A stretch of DNA of 64,000 bases from Halomonas sp. 'Soap Lake #6'. Its GTDB lineage: Bacteria > Pseudomonadota > Gammaproteobacteria > Pseudomonadales > Halomonadaceae. The notes beneath the pieces are model-generated. The model was not told the DNA's origin. It made no database searches and was given only the letters and a program-made list of their open reading frames with translations. The stretch is taken from assembly GCF_003031405.1 (NCBI RefSeq), contig NZ_CP020469.1, positions 3,534,001 to 3,598,000 of the forward strand, written 5' to 3'. Positions 11,036 through 20,314 of the stretch are shown here, one piece after another. Each line of letters opens with the position of its first letter. Within the stretch, counting starts at the first letter, position 1. Both the position numbers and the translations under genes were made by a program.

Positions 11036-12937
11036 TTAACGATTAGCCATATCTTGGACGAAGGAAGGCAGCTTAAAGACCCAGAACGAGCCACCTTGTG
11101 CAATCGGCCGTGTCAGGTCCGCCATATCACCACCCCACAGCGGGACAGCACCGCCATAGCCTGCTGTGACACCGATATACTGCTCACCATCCATTTCCCA
11201 GGTAATAGGGGGTGAGATGATGCCGGTGCCTACCTGGAACTTCCAAAGCTCCTCGCCAGTTTCAGCATGGAAGGCTTTGAAGTAGCCATCCCCTGTGCCG
11301 GTAAACACCAGATTACCGTGAGTAGCTAACACCCCTGCCCACAGCGGCATCGGCTCTTTGTGTTCCCAGGCGAACTCACCTGTTAGCGGATCGACGGCAC
11401 GCAAAATACCAACGTGGTCGTCGTACATACGCTTAATACGGAAGCCCATGCCCAGGTAAGCGGCCCCTTCAACGTACTCAACCTCTTCTGTCCAGTAGTC
11501 TTCCTTCCAGTGGTTGCCCGGTACGTAGAACAGCCCTGTGTCTTGGCTATACGCCATGGGATTCCAGTTTTTGCCGCCAAGGAACGGTGGCGACACCTCA
11601 ACGACTTCAGAGCGGGTTTCACCCTCTTCAAGACGCGCTGGACGCTGACCTTCTACCTCCACCGGGCGCCCTGTTTCCAGGTCAATGTGGGTTGCCCAAG
11701 TGATGTTATCGACAAACGGGAAGGCATTAATCAGCTCGCCATTGGTACGGTCGGTGATATAGAAGAAACCATTGCGATCCGCGTGGGCACCCGCATTAAC
11801 CGTTTGGCCGTTTTCATCTTCATATTCAAACAGCACGATCTCGTTATTGCCTGAGAAATCCCATGTATCGTTGGGCGTGTGTTGGTAGAACCACTTCACT
11901 TCACCGGTTGACGGGTCAATTCCTAGCTGGCCTGACGTGTAGAGGCTGTCATAGTCAGACGGGTCGCCATCTTCTGAGGTGCGTGCCCAACCATTCCAGG
12001 GCGCAGGGTTGCCTGCACCGATAATGATCGTGTTGGTATCGGGATCAAAACTGGCACTCTGCCACGGCGCACCACCACCTTGGCTCCAGGATTGCACTTT
12101 GCCGGTTTCGCTATCCGGATCATCGGGCCAGGAAGGTGCACTGGCATCACCAGTTGGCGTACTCTCTTCACCATTCAAGCGCCCCACATGGCCTTCAACG
12201 AAGGGCCGCATCCAGATCTCTTCGCCAGTCTCAACGTCACGGGCGTAAAGCTTGCCGACAATGCCAAACTCGTTACCTGAAGAGCCATGTATAAGCATTA
12301 CACGGCCTGTTTCCTGATCTTCCACAACAGTGGGCGCACCAGTCATGGTGTAACCCGAACGATGGTCACCAAAGCGCTCACGCCATACCACATCACCAGT
12401 ATCTTTATTCAGCGCCACGATGCCCGCATCCAGCGTACCGAAGAACACCTTATCGCCGTAAATGGCCGCACCGCGGTTCACCACGTCACAGCAGGGGCGA
12501 ATATCACTGGGTAGGCGATGGTTGTAGGACCACAGGCGCTGACCGGTACGCGCATCAATGGCAAAAATACGAGAATAGGAGCCAGTGACGTAAACCACTC
12601 CGTCATGGATTAGCGCTTGGGACTCTTGGCCCCGCTGCATTTCATCACCAAATGAGTGCGACCAGGCGGGGGAAAGCATCTCTACATTGTCAGCATTAAT
12701 TTGATCAAGTGGGCTGTAGCGCTGCGCTTTCACGCCCATGCCGTACATCAACACTGTTTCAGTGTTGTTATGGTCATTGAGAATATCATCCCAGGTCACT
12801 TGGCTGGCGTTAGCTGTCATGGCAACGCCGCCTACGCCTAGCGCAGAGGCATAAGCAACAGCGGCGGTGAGCGTACGCAGGCGAAAGGGCCACGAAATTT
12901 TGCGAACTAACGTGTTGTTATTGGAAGCGTATGTCAT
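11036..12937 (-). CDS. exaA: PQQ-dependent alcohol dehydrogenase (ExaA/PedE type)
   Basis: A 633-residue periplasmic quinoprotein with a signal peptide (~residues 1-44) and an eight-bladed propeller with repeated W-docking motifs (TGEELWKFQ and similar). The vicinal disulfide pair C149-C150 lies over PQQ. Probable metal ligands are E223, N310 and catalytic D360 in TWDFSGNNE. Position 362 is Ser, not the extra Asp of lanthanide enzymes, so a calcium type such as PedE/ExaA is predicted. It oxidises alcohols and passes electrons to a cytochrome c550, probably the divergent pedF. The start at 12937 has GGATGG upstream. Confidence 0.93.
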   Translation of the reverse strand: MTYASNNNTLVRKISWPFRLRTLTAAVAYASALGVGGVAMTANASQVTWDDILNDHNNTETVLMYGMGVKAQRYSPLDQINADNVEMLSPAWSHSFGDEMQRGQESQALIHDGVVYVTGSYSRIFAIDARTGQRLWSYNHRLPSDIRPCCDVVNRGAAIYGDKVFFGTLDAGIVALNKDTGDVVWRERFGDHRSGYTMTGAPTVVEDQETGRVMLIHGSSGNEFGIVGKLYARDVETGEEIWMRPFVEGHVGRLNGEESTPTGDASAPSWPDDPDSETGKVQSWSQGGGAPWQSASFDPDTNTIIIGAGNPAPWNGWARTSEDGDPSDYDSLYTSGQLGIDPSTGEVKWFYQHTPNDTWDFSGNNEIVLFEYEDENGQTVNAGAHADRNGFFYITDRTNGELINAFPFVDNITWATHIDLETGRPVEVEGQRPARLEEGETRSEVVEVSPPFLGGKNWNPMAYSQDTGLFYVPGNHWKEDYWTEEVEYVEGAAYLGMGFRIKRMYDDHVGILRAVDPLTGEFAWEHKEPMPLWAGVLATHGNLVFTGTGDGYFKAFHAETGEELWKFQVGTGIISPPITWEMDGEQYIGVTAGYGGAVPLWGGDMADLTRPIAQGGSFWVFKLPSFVQDMANR

Positions 12938-13197
12938 GGGTTTTCCATCCGAGTAATGATCACAATGCAATGGCTATCAAGCGGCCAAGCTACTGCTTGC
13001 GTGGTGTTTGCAAGACTAAGCTCAGCTTAGAAGCTCGGATAAAAAACCAACCTACCCCTCCAGTCGCGTTCTCATCCTGATTTAGCACTACTTCCAAAGG
13101 AGGAGGCTAGCGATGCCTAAGGTGCTATAGGTGTTGCAAGCCGGCCTGCCTATGCTCACTCAAGTGATGTGACACTGACCCCTTGAGGAGCTTTCCC

Positions 13198-13764
13198 ATG
13201 ACGCTACTTATTACAAAAACGATATTTACCAAAACGCTACTTACAAAAACCATATCAACAACAACGCCACCTACAACCAGCTTCGCAACGGTTTCCCATC
13301 GCCTGGCAAACATGTCCGGTCAAGTAGGTGCTATCGCCCTTGCTACCGCCCTTACTACTTTGCTGGCAGCCCCGTTGGCTTGGTCGCATGGTGATGTCAC
13401 CCCCCAGCCAGTTGATATTAAAGGGTTAGAGCTCCTTGGTGACGAGTGGCTGGAAGAGAACCCTTACCGTGAAGGCCATCCCCAGCACGACCTAGCTGTC
13501 GATATCGGTGCCCGTGCCTACAACAGCAATTGCGCTGCTTGCCACGGGTTAGAAGCAAAATCCGGTGGCATTGCCCCTGATCTACGTGAGCTGGAAAACG
13601 GCACATGGGGCGATGAGTGGTACAAAGAGTTGGTCACCAAGGGGGCCGAACGCAATGGCCGAGTACTGATGCCACGTATGTCCGATTACGTTAGCCAAGA
13701 GGGGCTATGGGCCATTCGCACTTGGCTGGAAACGGTCAGTATGGAAACTACTCAAGGCCAATAG
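13198..13764 (+). CDS. pedF: Cytochrome c550 PedF
   Basis: A 188-residue secreted monohaem cytochrome c. The haem site is C112-A-A-C115-H116, with a Met ligand likely in LMPRM (~residue 160). It is the expected electron acceptor of the divergent PQQ alcohol dehydrogenase. GAGGAG (13185-13190) supports the ATG at 13198, but the first ~38 residues are odd: four degenerate 15-bp units (13207-13266) encode LITKT, IFTKT, LLTKT and ISTTT before a classical signal peptide that starts at M39 (13312). M39 has no Shine-Dalgarno, so either start is possible. Confidence 0.9.
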   Translation: MTLLITKTIFTKTLLTKTISTTTPPTTSFATVSHRLANMSGQVGAIALATALTTLLAAPLAWSHGDVTPQPVDIKGLELLGDEWLEENPYREGHPQHDLAVDIGARAYNSNCAACHGLEAKSGGIAPDLRELENGTWGDEWYKELVTKGAERNGRVLMPRMSDYVSQEGLWAIRTWLETVSMETTQGQ

Positions 13765-13783
13765 CGCACATAGCGGGGGCACC

Positions 13784-14605
13784 ATGGCTTTATCAATCCA
13801 GGCGTTCATCCCTCATCGGCTCACCATAACCTTCGCGGCGCTGGCCTGCTTATTGGTCACCTCATTAGCACCGGCTACTCACGCGGCAGCGACTAGCAAC
13901 GCCGAGCAGGATCCGCTTAATTCGTTTATGTGGCCTGTCCACCGTGAAAGGTTTCTGGGTAACTCCCCAGTGGTGTTTGATGAGCGAGTTATCGTCAACG
14001 CGCCAGGGTTCGCCGAGGACTCAGGGCAAGTGCCTATTGAGTTAGACGCCAGCGCCCTGGAAGCCAGTGACGAGCCGATCACCGACATCGTCGCCTGGGT
14101 GGACCTCAATCCCATCCCCCAGCTGTTTAGCTACTCACCAATGAGCCACGGCCTAGCCAAGCTATCGCTGAATATTCGCTTGGAACAAGCCTCCGCCGTG
14201 CGGGTAGCGGTGAAACAGGGAGGCACCTGGTATGTAGGTGGCACTTACATTGAAGCAGAAGGCGGTGGCTGCACCACTCCCGGTATCGCCACCGCCGACA
14301 ACGACTGGGAAAATACCTTCGGTGAGCTACAGGGCCGCCTGTTTGCAGATAGCGCCGAGCAGCGCCTGCGGGTACGGCTTTCTCACCCGATGGACAGCGG
14401 CTTGATTCCCAGCCAGCCGGCCTTCTACGTGCAGTCATTTGAGCTGCTCGACCAACAGGGCCAGCAGGTTGCCACCCTGGATATCGAAGCATCGGTAAGC
14501 GCTAATCCAACCTTAGGGCTGCATATGCGCCCCTCCCCAGGCGGCTATGTGATTGGCGCCCGGGACAACAACGGCAACCGCTTTGCCATTGGTTTACAGC
14601 CATGA
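13784..14605 (+). CDS. Quinoprotein-dehydrogenase-associated SoxYZ-like carrier
   Basis: A 273-residue exported protein with a signal peptide (~residues 1-33). The N-terminal SoxY-like half carries GGGCTTPG (Cys ~161), equivalent to the SoxY sulfur-carrier cysteine but internal rather than C-terminal. The C-terminal half is SoxZ-like (RLSHPMDSG, and PGGYVIGARDNNG near the end). This fused form is known only by association with PQQ dehydrogenases; its cargo is unknown. It lies 19 bp after pedF and overlaps the next gene by ATGA, so it is in the same operon. Confidence 0.88.
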   Translation: MALSIQAFIPHRLTITFAALACLLVTSLAPATHAAATSNAEQDPLNSFMWPVHRERFLGNSPVVFDERVIVNAPGFAEDSGQVPIELDASALEASDEPITDIVAWVDLNPIPQLFSYSPMSHGLAKLSLNIRLEQASAVRVAVKQGGTWYVGGTYIEAEGGGCTTPGIATADNDWENTFGELQGRLFADSAEQRLRVRLSHPMDSGLIPSQPAFYVQSFELLDQQGQQVATLDIEASVSANPTLGLHMRPSPGGYVIGARDNNGNRFAIGLQP

Positions 14606-15546
14606 AAGCGTGTTTTCTGGCCGCCTTAAGCACGCTGCTGAGCATGCCGCTGGCGGCCAGCGAGTCAGTCATGTTCTGCGAACGTCCGCTAATGGCACAA
14701 CAGGTCGCAGAAAACACCTGGATGGTGGAAGGCTTAAAAGAAGAGCTCTCTAGCAGCAACTGTGGCCATATCGGCAACCAAGCGTTTATTGTCACGCCCA
14801 ACGGCGTCATCCTCATCGACAGCGGCAGCAGTCCAGCATTTGGCAAAGCGTTAAAAACACTGATTGCTCAACACACCTCCCAACCCGTACGCTGGGTACT
14901 CAATACCCATCACCATCCCGACCACTTTTTTGGTAACGCCGCCTTTGACGAGGCACAGCATCTCACCTTAGCCAGCACTCGCACGTTAATGTCACGGGAT
15001 CGTGAAGCACTGATTGATAACGTAGAACGACTGACCGGACGCACGCTTGAGCGCACCCATATCGCTTTGCCCGACGTGGTCGAAGCAGGTGAACTCATGC
15101 TGGAGAGCTACCCGCTCACGCTTTTCGCCCTGGGCGGCCACAGCGGTGGAGACTTAGTCATTATGGATTACTCCACCGGCGTACTGTTTCTGGGTGACAT
15201 GGGGTTCTACCAGCGCGCAGCTGCCACCGCTCATACCCCAGGGCTTCACCAATGGCAGGAAGAACTGAACGAACTACGAACATTAGATGCCAAAATTGCT
15301 GTGCCGGGCCACGGCCCCAGTGCGCACCCCGACACAATCATTGATCAAACGGCGAACTATCTCGCCTGGTTGGACCAACACTTAAGCGAAGTGGCGAGCG
15401 AGGGGCTGGGGGCAAATCATGCACTGGCCGTCGAGATACCCGACACGTTTAGCACCCTGGCACTCGCCGAATACGAGCTCACCCGCAGCATTATGCAGCT
15501 TTATCCCCGTTACGAAGCACGGCTGCTGTGGGACACTCCACCATAA
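14602..15546 (+). CDS. Quinoprotein relay zinc metallohydrolase (SoxH-like metallo-beta-lactamase)
   Basis: A 314-residue exported metallo-beta-lactamase-fold enzyme with a signal peptide (~residues 1-19). The metal motif THHHPDH (~residues 102-108) matches HxHxDH, with further ligands expected at GGHSGGD (~residue 178), LGDM and PGHGPS (~residue 235). SoxH-like proteins of this kind sit with SoxYZ-like carriers in quinoprotein clusters; the substrate is not established. The start ATG overlaps the preceding stop (ATGA), giving translational coupling. Confidence 0.88.
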   Translation: MKACFLAALSTLLSMPLAASESVMFCERPLMAQQVAENTWMVEGLKEELSSSNCGHIGNQAFIVTPNGVILIDSGSSPAFGKALKTLIAQHTSQPVRWVLNTHHHPDHFFGNAAFDEAQHLTLASTRTLMSRDREALIDNVERLTGRTLERTHIALPDVVEAGELMLESYPLTLFALGGHSGGDLVIMDYSTGVLFLGDMGFYQRAAATAHTPGLHQWQEELNELRTLDAKIAVPGHGPSAHPDTIIDQTANYLAWLDQHLSEVASEGLGANHALAVEIPDTFSTLALAEYELTRSIMQLYPRYEARLLWDTPP

Positions 15547-15557
15547 GGAGCACACCA

Positions 15558-17315
15558 ATGCTGCTTACCCTGGCAGATGCTGCCGAACCCACCGACACAT
15601 TGGGCGAGCTGCACAGTGACGCCCAGTCTATTTACTGGCTGGCCCGTTGCCCGCTGACCGGCACCATGCAGCTTTGGCAATGGCGTGCCGACAACAGCGA
15701 GCCGCCACACTGCTTGGTAAACGATGCTGTAGGTAGCCGTGTGAACCAGTATAGCGGCGGCAGCTATACGCCTCTGCTGGGTGATGTCATATGGGTGCGC
15801 CAGCATGACCAGGCCATCATGCACATCGACGACCAAGGTGTCAGCCACTGCTGGCAGAAGCGCCCGCAAACCGCCTATGGCGGACTATGCGCCGACCCTA
15901 AACGCCAACGTGTATTGGCGGTGGAAGAAGATGTTCATGGGCAGCGTCTGGTGGCCATTACAGGCAGTAACCGACAGGTATTGACAGAAGGGGCTGATTT
16001 CTACGGCGCGCCGATATTAAGCGACGATGGCAATTATTTAGCCTGGGTACGCTGGTCACTGCCCCATATGCCTTGGCAGCGTAGCCAAATATACCTCGCC
16101 CAGGTGCCCCCCAGCGGCCAGCTTACGGAGACTCAGCATTGGGATTTTGGCGCGGCACTTAGCCAGCCGCAGTTCGGCCCCCGCAACGCACTGATCTGTA
16201 TGAGTGACCACACTGGCTGGTGGCAGCCATGGCAGGTTAACTTGACCACCCCACGCTGCCTCAGTGATGACCCCGTCGATCACATCTCCACACCGTGGCA
16301 GTTGGGCGAACGTCAGCACGCTTGGCGAGATAATCGGCAGCTCTACTGCCAGTTGCACCAGGGAGCGGCTCACCTTTACCGGCGCACCGGCGAGCAGATG
16401 GCAACTCTCCTAACCGAGCCTGGCCGCGTGGCGAGTATCGCGCTGGCAGAGCACGGCGACTACGCGATTGTACAAAGCGCTACCAGCGGCGCTCAGCTTA
16501 TACGCTTTGCTGAAGAGCACTCACACCATTGCCTGGTGGGCCGGTCATTGACACTGACGACGGCCCCTGCCCAGTGGCTGGAAGCCCCGGTTGGCAACGC
16601 AGGCGAAACGGTTCACGGTTTTTTCTACCCAGCGCTTGCCGGCGACTCTGCACCGCTAATTGTGCGCGTTCACGGCGGACCAACCGCCGCCACTTACCCG
16701 ATCTACGACCCGCTAGTCGCTTATTGGCAGCAGCAGGGCTTTCATGTACTGGATATCAACCCACGGGGCAGCGGTAACTTTGGCCGCCATTACCGAGAGT
16801 GTTTAGCAGGCCAGTGGGGCATCAGTGATACCGACGATGTGATTGCCCTGGTTGACGCGGCCTGCACACGCTTTCCGATAGACACAGCGCGCTGCTTTAT
16901 TCGTGGCCAAAGCGCTGGCGGGTTCACTGCACTCAATGCCCTGGCGGCCACCTCACTGTTTGCTGCGGCGACGAGCCTGTACGGCGTGACCGATGCGTTA
17001 ACGCTAGCGGCACAAACGCACCGCTTTGAGTCCGGCTACCTGGGTTGGCTAATTGGCAACGACTCTCTGCTCACCCAGCGCAGTCCTGCTTACCAGCTCA
17101 CCCGCTGCAAACGCCCGTTGCGGGCACTGTTTATTCAGGGTGGCAAAGACGCCGTAGTGGTGCCGGAACAGACCCACGCCATGGCCCAGCACATTGAGCA
17201 CCATGGTGGCCAAGCTCACACGCTGCTGTTTGATAACGAACGCCACGGTATTCGCCACCCAACAGCCCGCCAAACCATGCTGGACCGTGAACTACGCTTT
17301 TATCAACATTTCTAA
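15558..17315 (+). CDS. S9 family peptidase (prolyl-oligopeptidase-like) of the PQQ locus
   Basis: A 585-residue protein without a signal peptide, so cytoplasmic. The N-terminal ~340 residues look like a beta-propeller; the C-terminal alpha/beta hydrolase has GQSAGG (Ser ~452), Asp ~531 in GGKDAVV and His ~563 in NERHGIRH, a complete triad. AAGGAG at 15545-15550 sets the start. It follows the SoxH-like gene by 11 bp and precedes ercA and ercS. From memory, Pseudomonas aeruginosa has the same peptidase-ercA-ercS order, with the peptidase called PqqH. A role in trimming PqqA-derived peptide is plausible but inferred. Confidence 0.88.
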   Translation: MLLTLADAAEPTDTLGELHSDAQSIYWLARCPLTGTMQLWQWRADNSEPPHCLVNDAVGSRVNQYSGGSYTPLLGDVIWVRQHDQAIMHIDDQGVSHCWQKRPQTAYGGLCADPKRQRVLAVEEDVHGQRLVAITGSNRQVLTEGADFYGAPILSDDGNYLAWVRWSLPHMPWQRSQIYLAQVPPSGQLTETQHWDFGAALSQPQFGPRNALICMSDHTGWWQPWQVNLTTPRCLSDDPVDHISTPWQLGERQHAWRDNRQLYCQLHQGAAHLYRRTGEQMATLLTEPGRVASIALAEHGDYAIVQSATSGAQLIRFAEEHSHHCLVGRSLTLTTAPAQWLEAPVGNAGETVHGFFYPALAGDSAPLIVRVHGGPTAATYPIYDPLVAYWQQQGFHVLDINPRGSGNFGRHYRECLAGQWGISDTDDVIALVDAACTRFPIDTARCFIRGQSAGGFTALNALAATSLFAAATSLYGVTDALTLAAQTHRFESGYLGWLIGNDSLLTQRSPAYQLTRCKRPLRALFIQGGKDAVVVPEQTHAMAQHIEHHGGQAHTLLFDNERHGIRHPTARQTMLDRELRFYQHF

Positions 17316-17456
17316 CAACGCTTGCCTATAAGTACTTGTATTAGCACTTGTATCAACGACGCACGTTTACCCTATAACGACAGCACCAAGGTCGTAGCGC
17401 CATAACCCCCGAAGGTGCTTAAGATAATGGTTAACAACTATAAGCGGGACCGACCC

Positions 17457-18620
17457 ATGACATCGCCACTCACACAACTGCGTAAGTTTGTCGCTCCTGA
17501 AATTATTTTTGGCGACGGGGCACGCCACGCCGCAGGCAACTACGTCACCACCTTTGGTGCCGAAAAGGTGCTCCTGGTATCCGACCCTGGTGTGCTGTTG
17601 GCAGGCTGGGTTGCCGATATTGAAGCTAAACTGCTGGAAGCCAACATTGCTGTTGAACGCTTTACTGCCGTGTCGCCCAACCCAAGGGTAGATGAGATTA
17701 TGGCGGGTGCCGAGATCTACCGAGAAACCGGCTGCAAAGCAATTGTAGCGGTGGGCGGCGGCAGCCCCATGGACTGCGCCAAAGGGATTGGCATTATTAC
17801 CGCCCACGGCGGCCACATTCTCGATTTCGAGGGTGTGGATACGATTCGCGTGCCGATTCCTCCACTAATTTTTATTCCTTCAACGGCGGGCACCTCGGCG
17901 GATATTTCCCAGTTTGCGATTATTTCCGATCAGCAGCGCCGTATGAAGTTCTCGATCATCAGCAAGGCAGTGGTGCCCGATGTGTCGCTGATCGACCCTG
18001 AAGTTACCATGACCATGTCACCCTACCTGACCGCCTGCACCGGAGTGGACGCATTAGTGCATGCCATTGAAGCCTTCGTTTCAACCGGCAGTGGCCCACT
18101 CACTGATGCCCATGCTTTAGAAGCTATGCGTTTGATTAGCAGTCATCTTGAAGCGCTGGTCGCCAACCCCGCTGACGGCGAGCTGCGCTCCCAGGTTATG
18201 CTGGGCAGCATGCAAGCAGGGCTGGCATTTTCTAACGCCATTCTGGGAGCGGTACACGCTATGTCTCATAGCTTGGGCGGCTTTTTAGATTTACCCCACG
18301 GCCTATGCAATGCGATGCTGTTAGAACACGTGGTCGCCTATAACTATGAAGCCGCACCAGAGCGCTTTAAACGGGTCGCAGAGGCAGTTGGCATCGACTG
18401 TCGGGGGCTATCACAGCAGCAGGTCAAACAGGTGCTGTTTCAGTACCTAGTCGATTTAAAGCACGCGGTTGGACTAGGGGGAACGCTTGGCAAGATGGGG
18501 GTCTCACTCAGCGACGTGCCGTTTCTTACCAACCATGCGCTGGGTGACCCCTGCATTTTGACCAACCCTCGCCGCTCCAACTCACGAGACGTGGCAGTGG
18601 TGTACGAAGAGGCGCTATGA
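17457..18620 (+). CDS. ercA: Iron-type alcohol dehydrogenase-like regulatory protein ErcA
   Basis: A 387-residue group III (iron-containing) alcohol dehydrogenase. The NAD-binding GGGSPMDCAKG lies at ~residues 99-109. The metal site lies in TGVDALVHAIEAF (~residues 193-205) and in AVHAMSHSLGGFLDLPHG (~residues 264-281). Its match to ErcA rests on the N-terminus (APEIIFGDGA) and on ercS directly downstream with ATGA overlap. ErcA proteins have been implicated in regulating ethanol oxidation in Pseudomonas more than in catalysis. The longer frame (GTG 17415) is rejected because it adds a non-conserved tail. The 141 bp upstream contain a direct repeat of (G/C)ACTTGTAT. Confidence 0.9.
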   Translation: MTSPLTQLRKFVAPEIIFGDGARHAAGNYVTTFGAEKVLLVSDPGVLLAGWVADIEAKLLEANIAVERFTAVSPNPRVDEIMAGAEIYRETGCKAIVAVGGGSPMDCAKGIGIITAHGGHILDFEGVDTIRVPIPPLIFIPSTAGTSADISQFAIISDQQRRMKFSIISKAVVPDVSLIDPEVTMTMSPYLTACTGVDALVHAIEAFVSTGSGPLTDAHALEAMRLISSHLEALVANPADGELRSQVMLGSMQAGLAFSNAILGAVHAMSHSLGGFLDLPHGLCNAMLLEHVVAYNYEAAPERFKRVAEAVGIDCRGLSQQQVKQVLFQYLVDLKHAVGLGGTLGKMGVSLSDVPFLTNHALGDPCILTNPRRSNSRDVAVVYEEAL

Positions 18621-20314
18621 AAAAAGCTAACGACCCGTCAGGCTTTTCGGTCAGCGACCTGCTCGGGCTCGGTCAGCAGTCAGCACGTAAAAGCTACTAT
18701 CGTGAGCTTTCTGTGCGTTTAGAAGAGCTTGAGGTTGAGCGCAACCGCTATAAATGGCTATTTGAAAACGCGCTACACGGTATTTTTCAGGCGTCGCTTT
18801 CCGGTACGCTGCGCGCCGCTAACCCTGCGCTCGCCGCTATGCTCGACGACCCTAGCGTAGCGCATACCTTAGAGCGCTGCGCGCGCTTTGACGCACTCTT
18901 TGTCAATCGAGCAACGGGGCAGCAGCTGCGTGACCTGCTGCTCGTTCAAGGGCATGTCACAGGCCAAACCACCTTATTGCAGGGGGCCTCTGGTCACCAA
19001 GTTCCCGTCGCCATTACGCTGATCAAGAAGCCCGCAGAGCTTACCGGAGACGAAGACCTGATCGAAGGCTTTGTTGCAGACATTACTGAGCGCGAGCGCG
19101 CCCGTCAGCACCTAGTAACCCTCAATGCCCACCTGGAGGCACGGGTAGCCGAGCGCACCCAAGAGCTTGAACGGCTAAACGAGGCGCTTAGAAGTGCCCG
19201 CGACGCTGCTGAGTTTGCGAACCAGAGCAAAGACCGCTACTTAGCCGCCGCTAGCCACGATCTATTGCAGCCGATGAACGCGGCACGGTTACTCGTGGCT
19301 TCGCTGCAGGAAAGGCTGACCGACAGCGATAACTTAGCCTTAATTGAAAGCGTACAAAACTCACTGGAAGGCGCCGAAGCGATTCTTTCCGACCTGCTGG
19401 ATATCTCCCGTTTGGACCATGGTCAAGTGCAACCCCAACTGCGCCACTTTAAACTCGACGATATTCTTTGCAATCTCGCTGATGAGTTTGCTCCAGTAGC
19501 CCAGCGCAAGGGGCTAACGCTGCGCTATGTGCCGTCACATCAAGCGGTAACCAGCGACCCTTATCTACTCAGCCGTATTGTGCGCAACTTTCTTGCTAAC
19601 GCCTGTCGCTATACCCAGCGCGGCGGCATCTGCCTAGGCGTTCGCCGTCACAGCGACGATAGACTGGCCATTCAAGTGGTCGATAGTGGTATCGGTATTC
19701 CCGAAAGTGAATATCAGCTTATTTTTCGTGAGTTTCACCAGCTCAACGCCACCCGCGCACGGGATCGCCAGGGTGTAGGTCTGGGGCTTGCCATCGTGGA
19801 ACGGATTAGCCAGCGCCTCGAGCATCCGCTTGCTGTACGTTCAACTCCTGGTCAGGGCTCCTGCTTTGCGGTTGAGGTACCCCGCGCCAGCGGCATCTCC
19901 TTTAGCCAAGCCCCCTCTCCCAGTGCACCGCCTTCTGCTGACGATGAGTTTGAAGGGCTTCGCGTACTGATACTGGATAACGAGCCGACTATTCTCGAAG
20001 GCATGGCACTGCTGCTAAGCGAATGGCAGATCAGTTGCGATACCGCGCTGGACCTGGATGTTGCAAAAGCCTGCCCAGAGGCACCGGATATGCTGTTAGT
20101 AGACCTGCACTTAGACGACAACGTCACAGGCCTGGAGGCCATTCGACAATTGCGCCAGCACTGGCATGACCCACATTTACCGGCCGCTGTTCTCAGTGCC
20201 GACCGCTCCGATCACTGGCAACGCCGCCTACGCCATGCGGGAGTGCCACAGTTAAACAAACCGGTACGCCCTGGAAAACTACGCGCACTGCTGCGTAGCC
20301 TGCTCAATGGCTAG
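18617..20314 (+). CDS. ercS: Soluble hybrid sensor kinase/response regulator of the NahK/ErcS family
   Basis: A 565-residue cytoplasmic hybrid kinase with no membrane segment. Domains: a coiled coil (~25-45), PAS (~45-160), a second coiled coil (~160-200), HisKA with phospho-acceptor H214 in AAASHDLLQPMN, a HATPase domain (~320-435) and a C-terminal receiver (~450-560) with the phospho-Asp in LLVDLHLDD. ErcS-type kinases belong to the phosphorelay controlling PQQ-dependent ethanol oxidation with ErbR/AgmR. It overlaps ercA by 4 bp and pqqF by 8 bp, so all three are coupled. Confidence 0.9.
   Translation: MKKANDPSGFSVSDLLGLGQQSARKSYYRELSVRLEELEVERNRYKWLFENALHGIFQASLSGTLRAANPALAAMLDDPSVAHTLERCARFDALFVNRATGQQLRDLLLVQGHVTGQTTLLQGASGHQVPVAITLIKKPAELTGDEDLIEGFVADITERERARQHLVTLNAHLEARVAERTQELERLNEALRSARDAAEFANQSKDRYLAAASHDLLQPMNAARLLVASLQERLTDSDNLALIESVQNSLEGAEAILSDLLDISRLDHGQVQPQLRHFKLDDILCNLADEFAPVAQRKGLTLRYVPSHQAVTSDPYLLSRIVRNFLANACRYTQRGGICLGVRRHSDDRLAIQVVDSGIGIPESEYQLIFREFHQLNATRARDRQGVGLGLAIVERISQRLEHPLAVRSTPGQGSCFAVEVPRASGISFSQAPSPSAPPSADDEFEGLRVLILDNEPTILEGMALLLSEWQISCDTALDLDVAKACPEAPDMLLVDLHLDDNVTGLEAIRQLRQHWHDPHLPAAVLSADRSDHWQRRLRHAGVPQLNKPVRPGKLRALLRSLLNG

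Noticed and set aside
11036..12937. Lanthanide-type (XoxF/PedH) assignment of the dehydrogenase
   Set aside because: Residue 362 is Ser where the lanthanide class has Asp.
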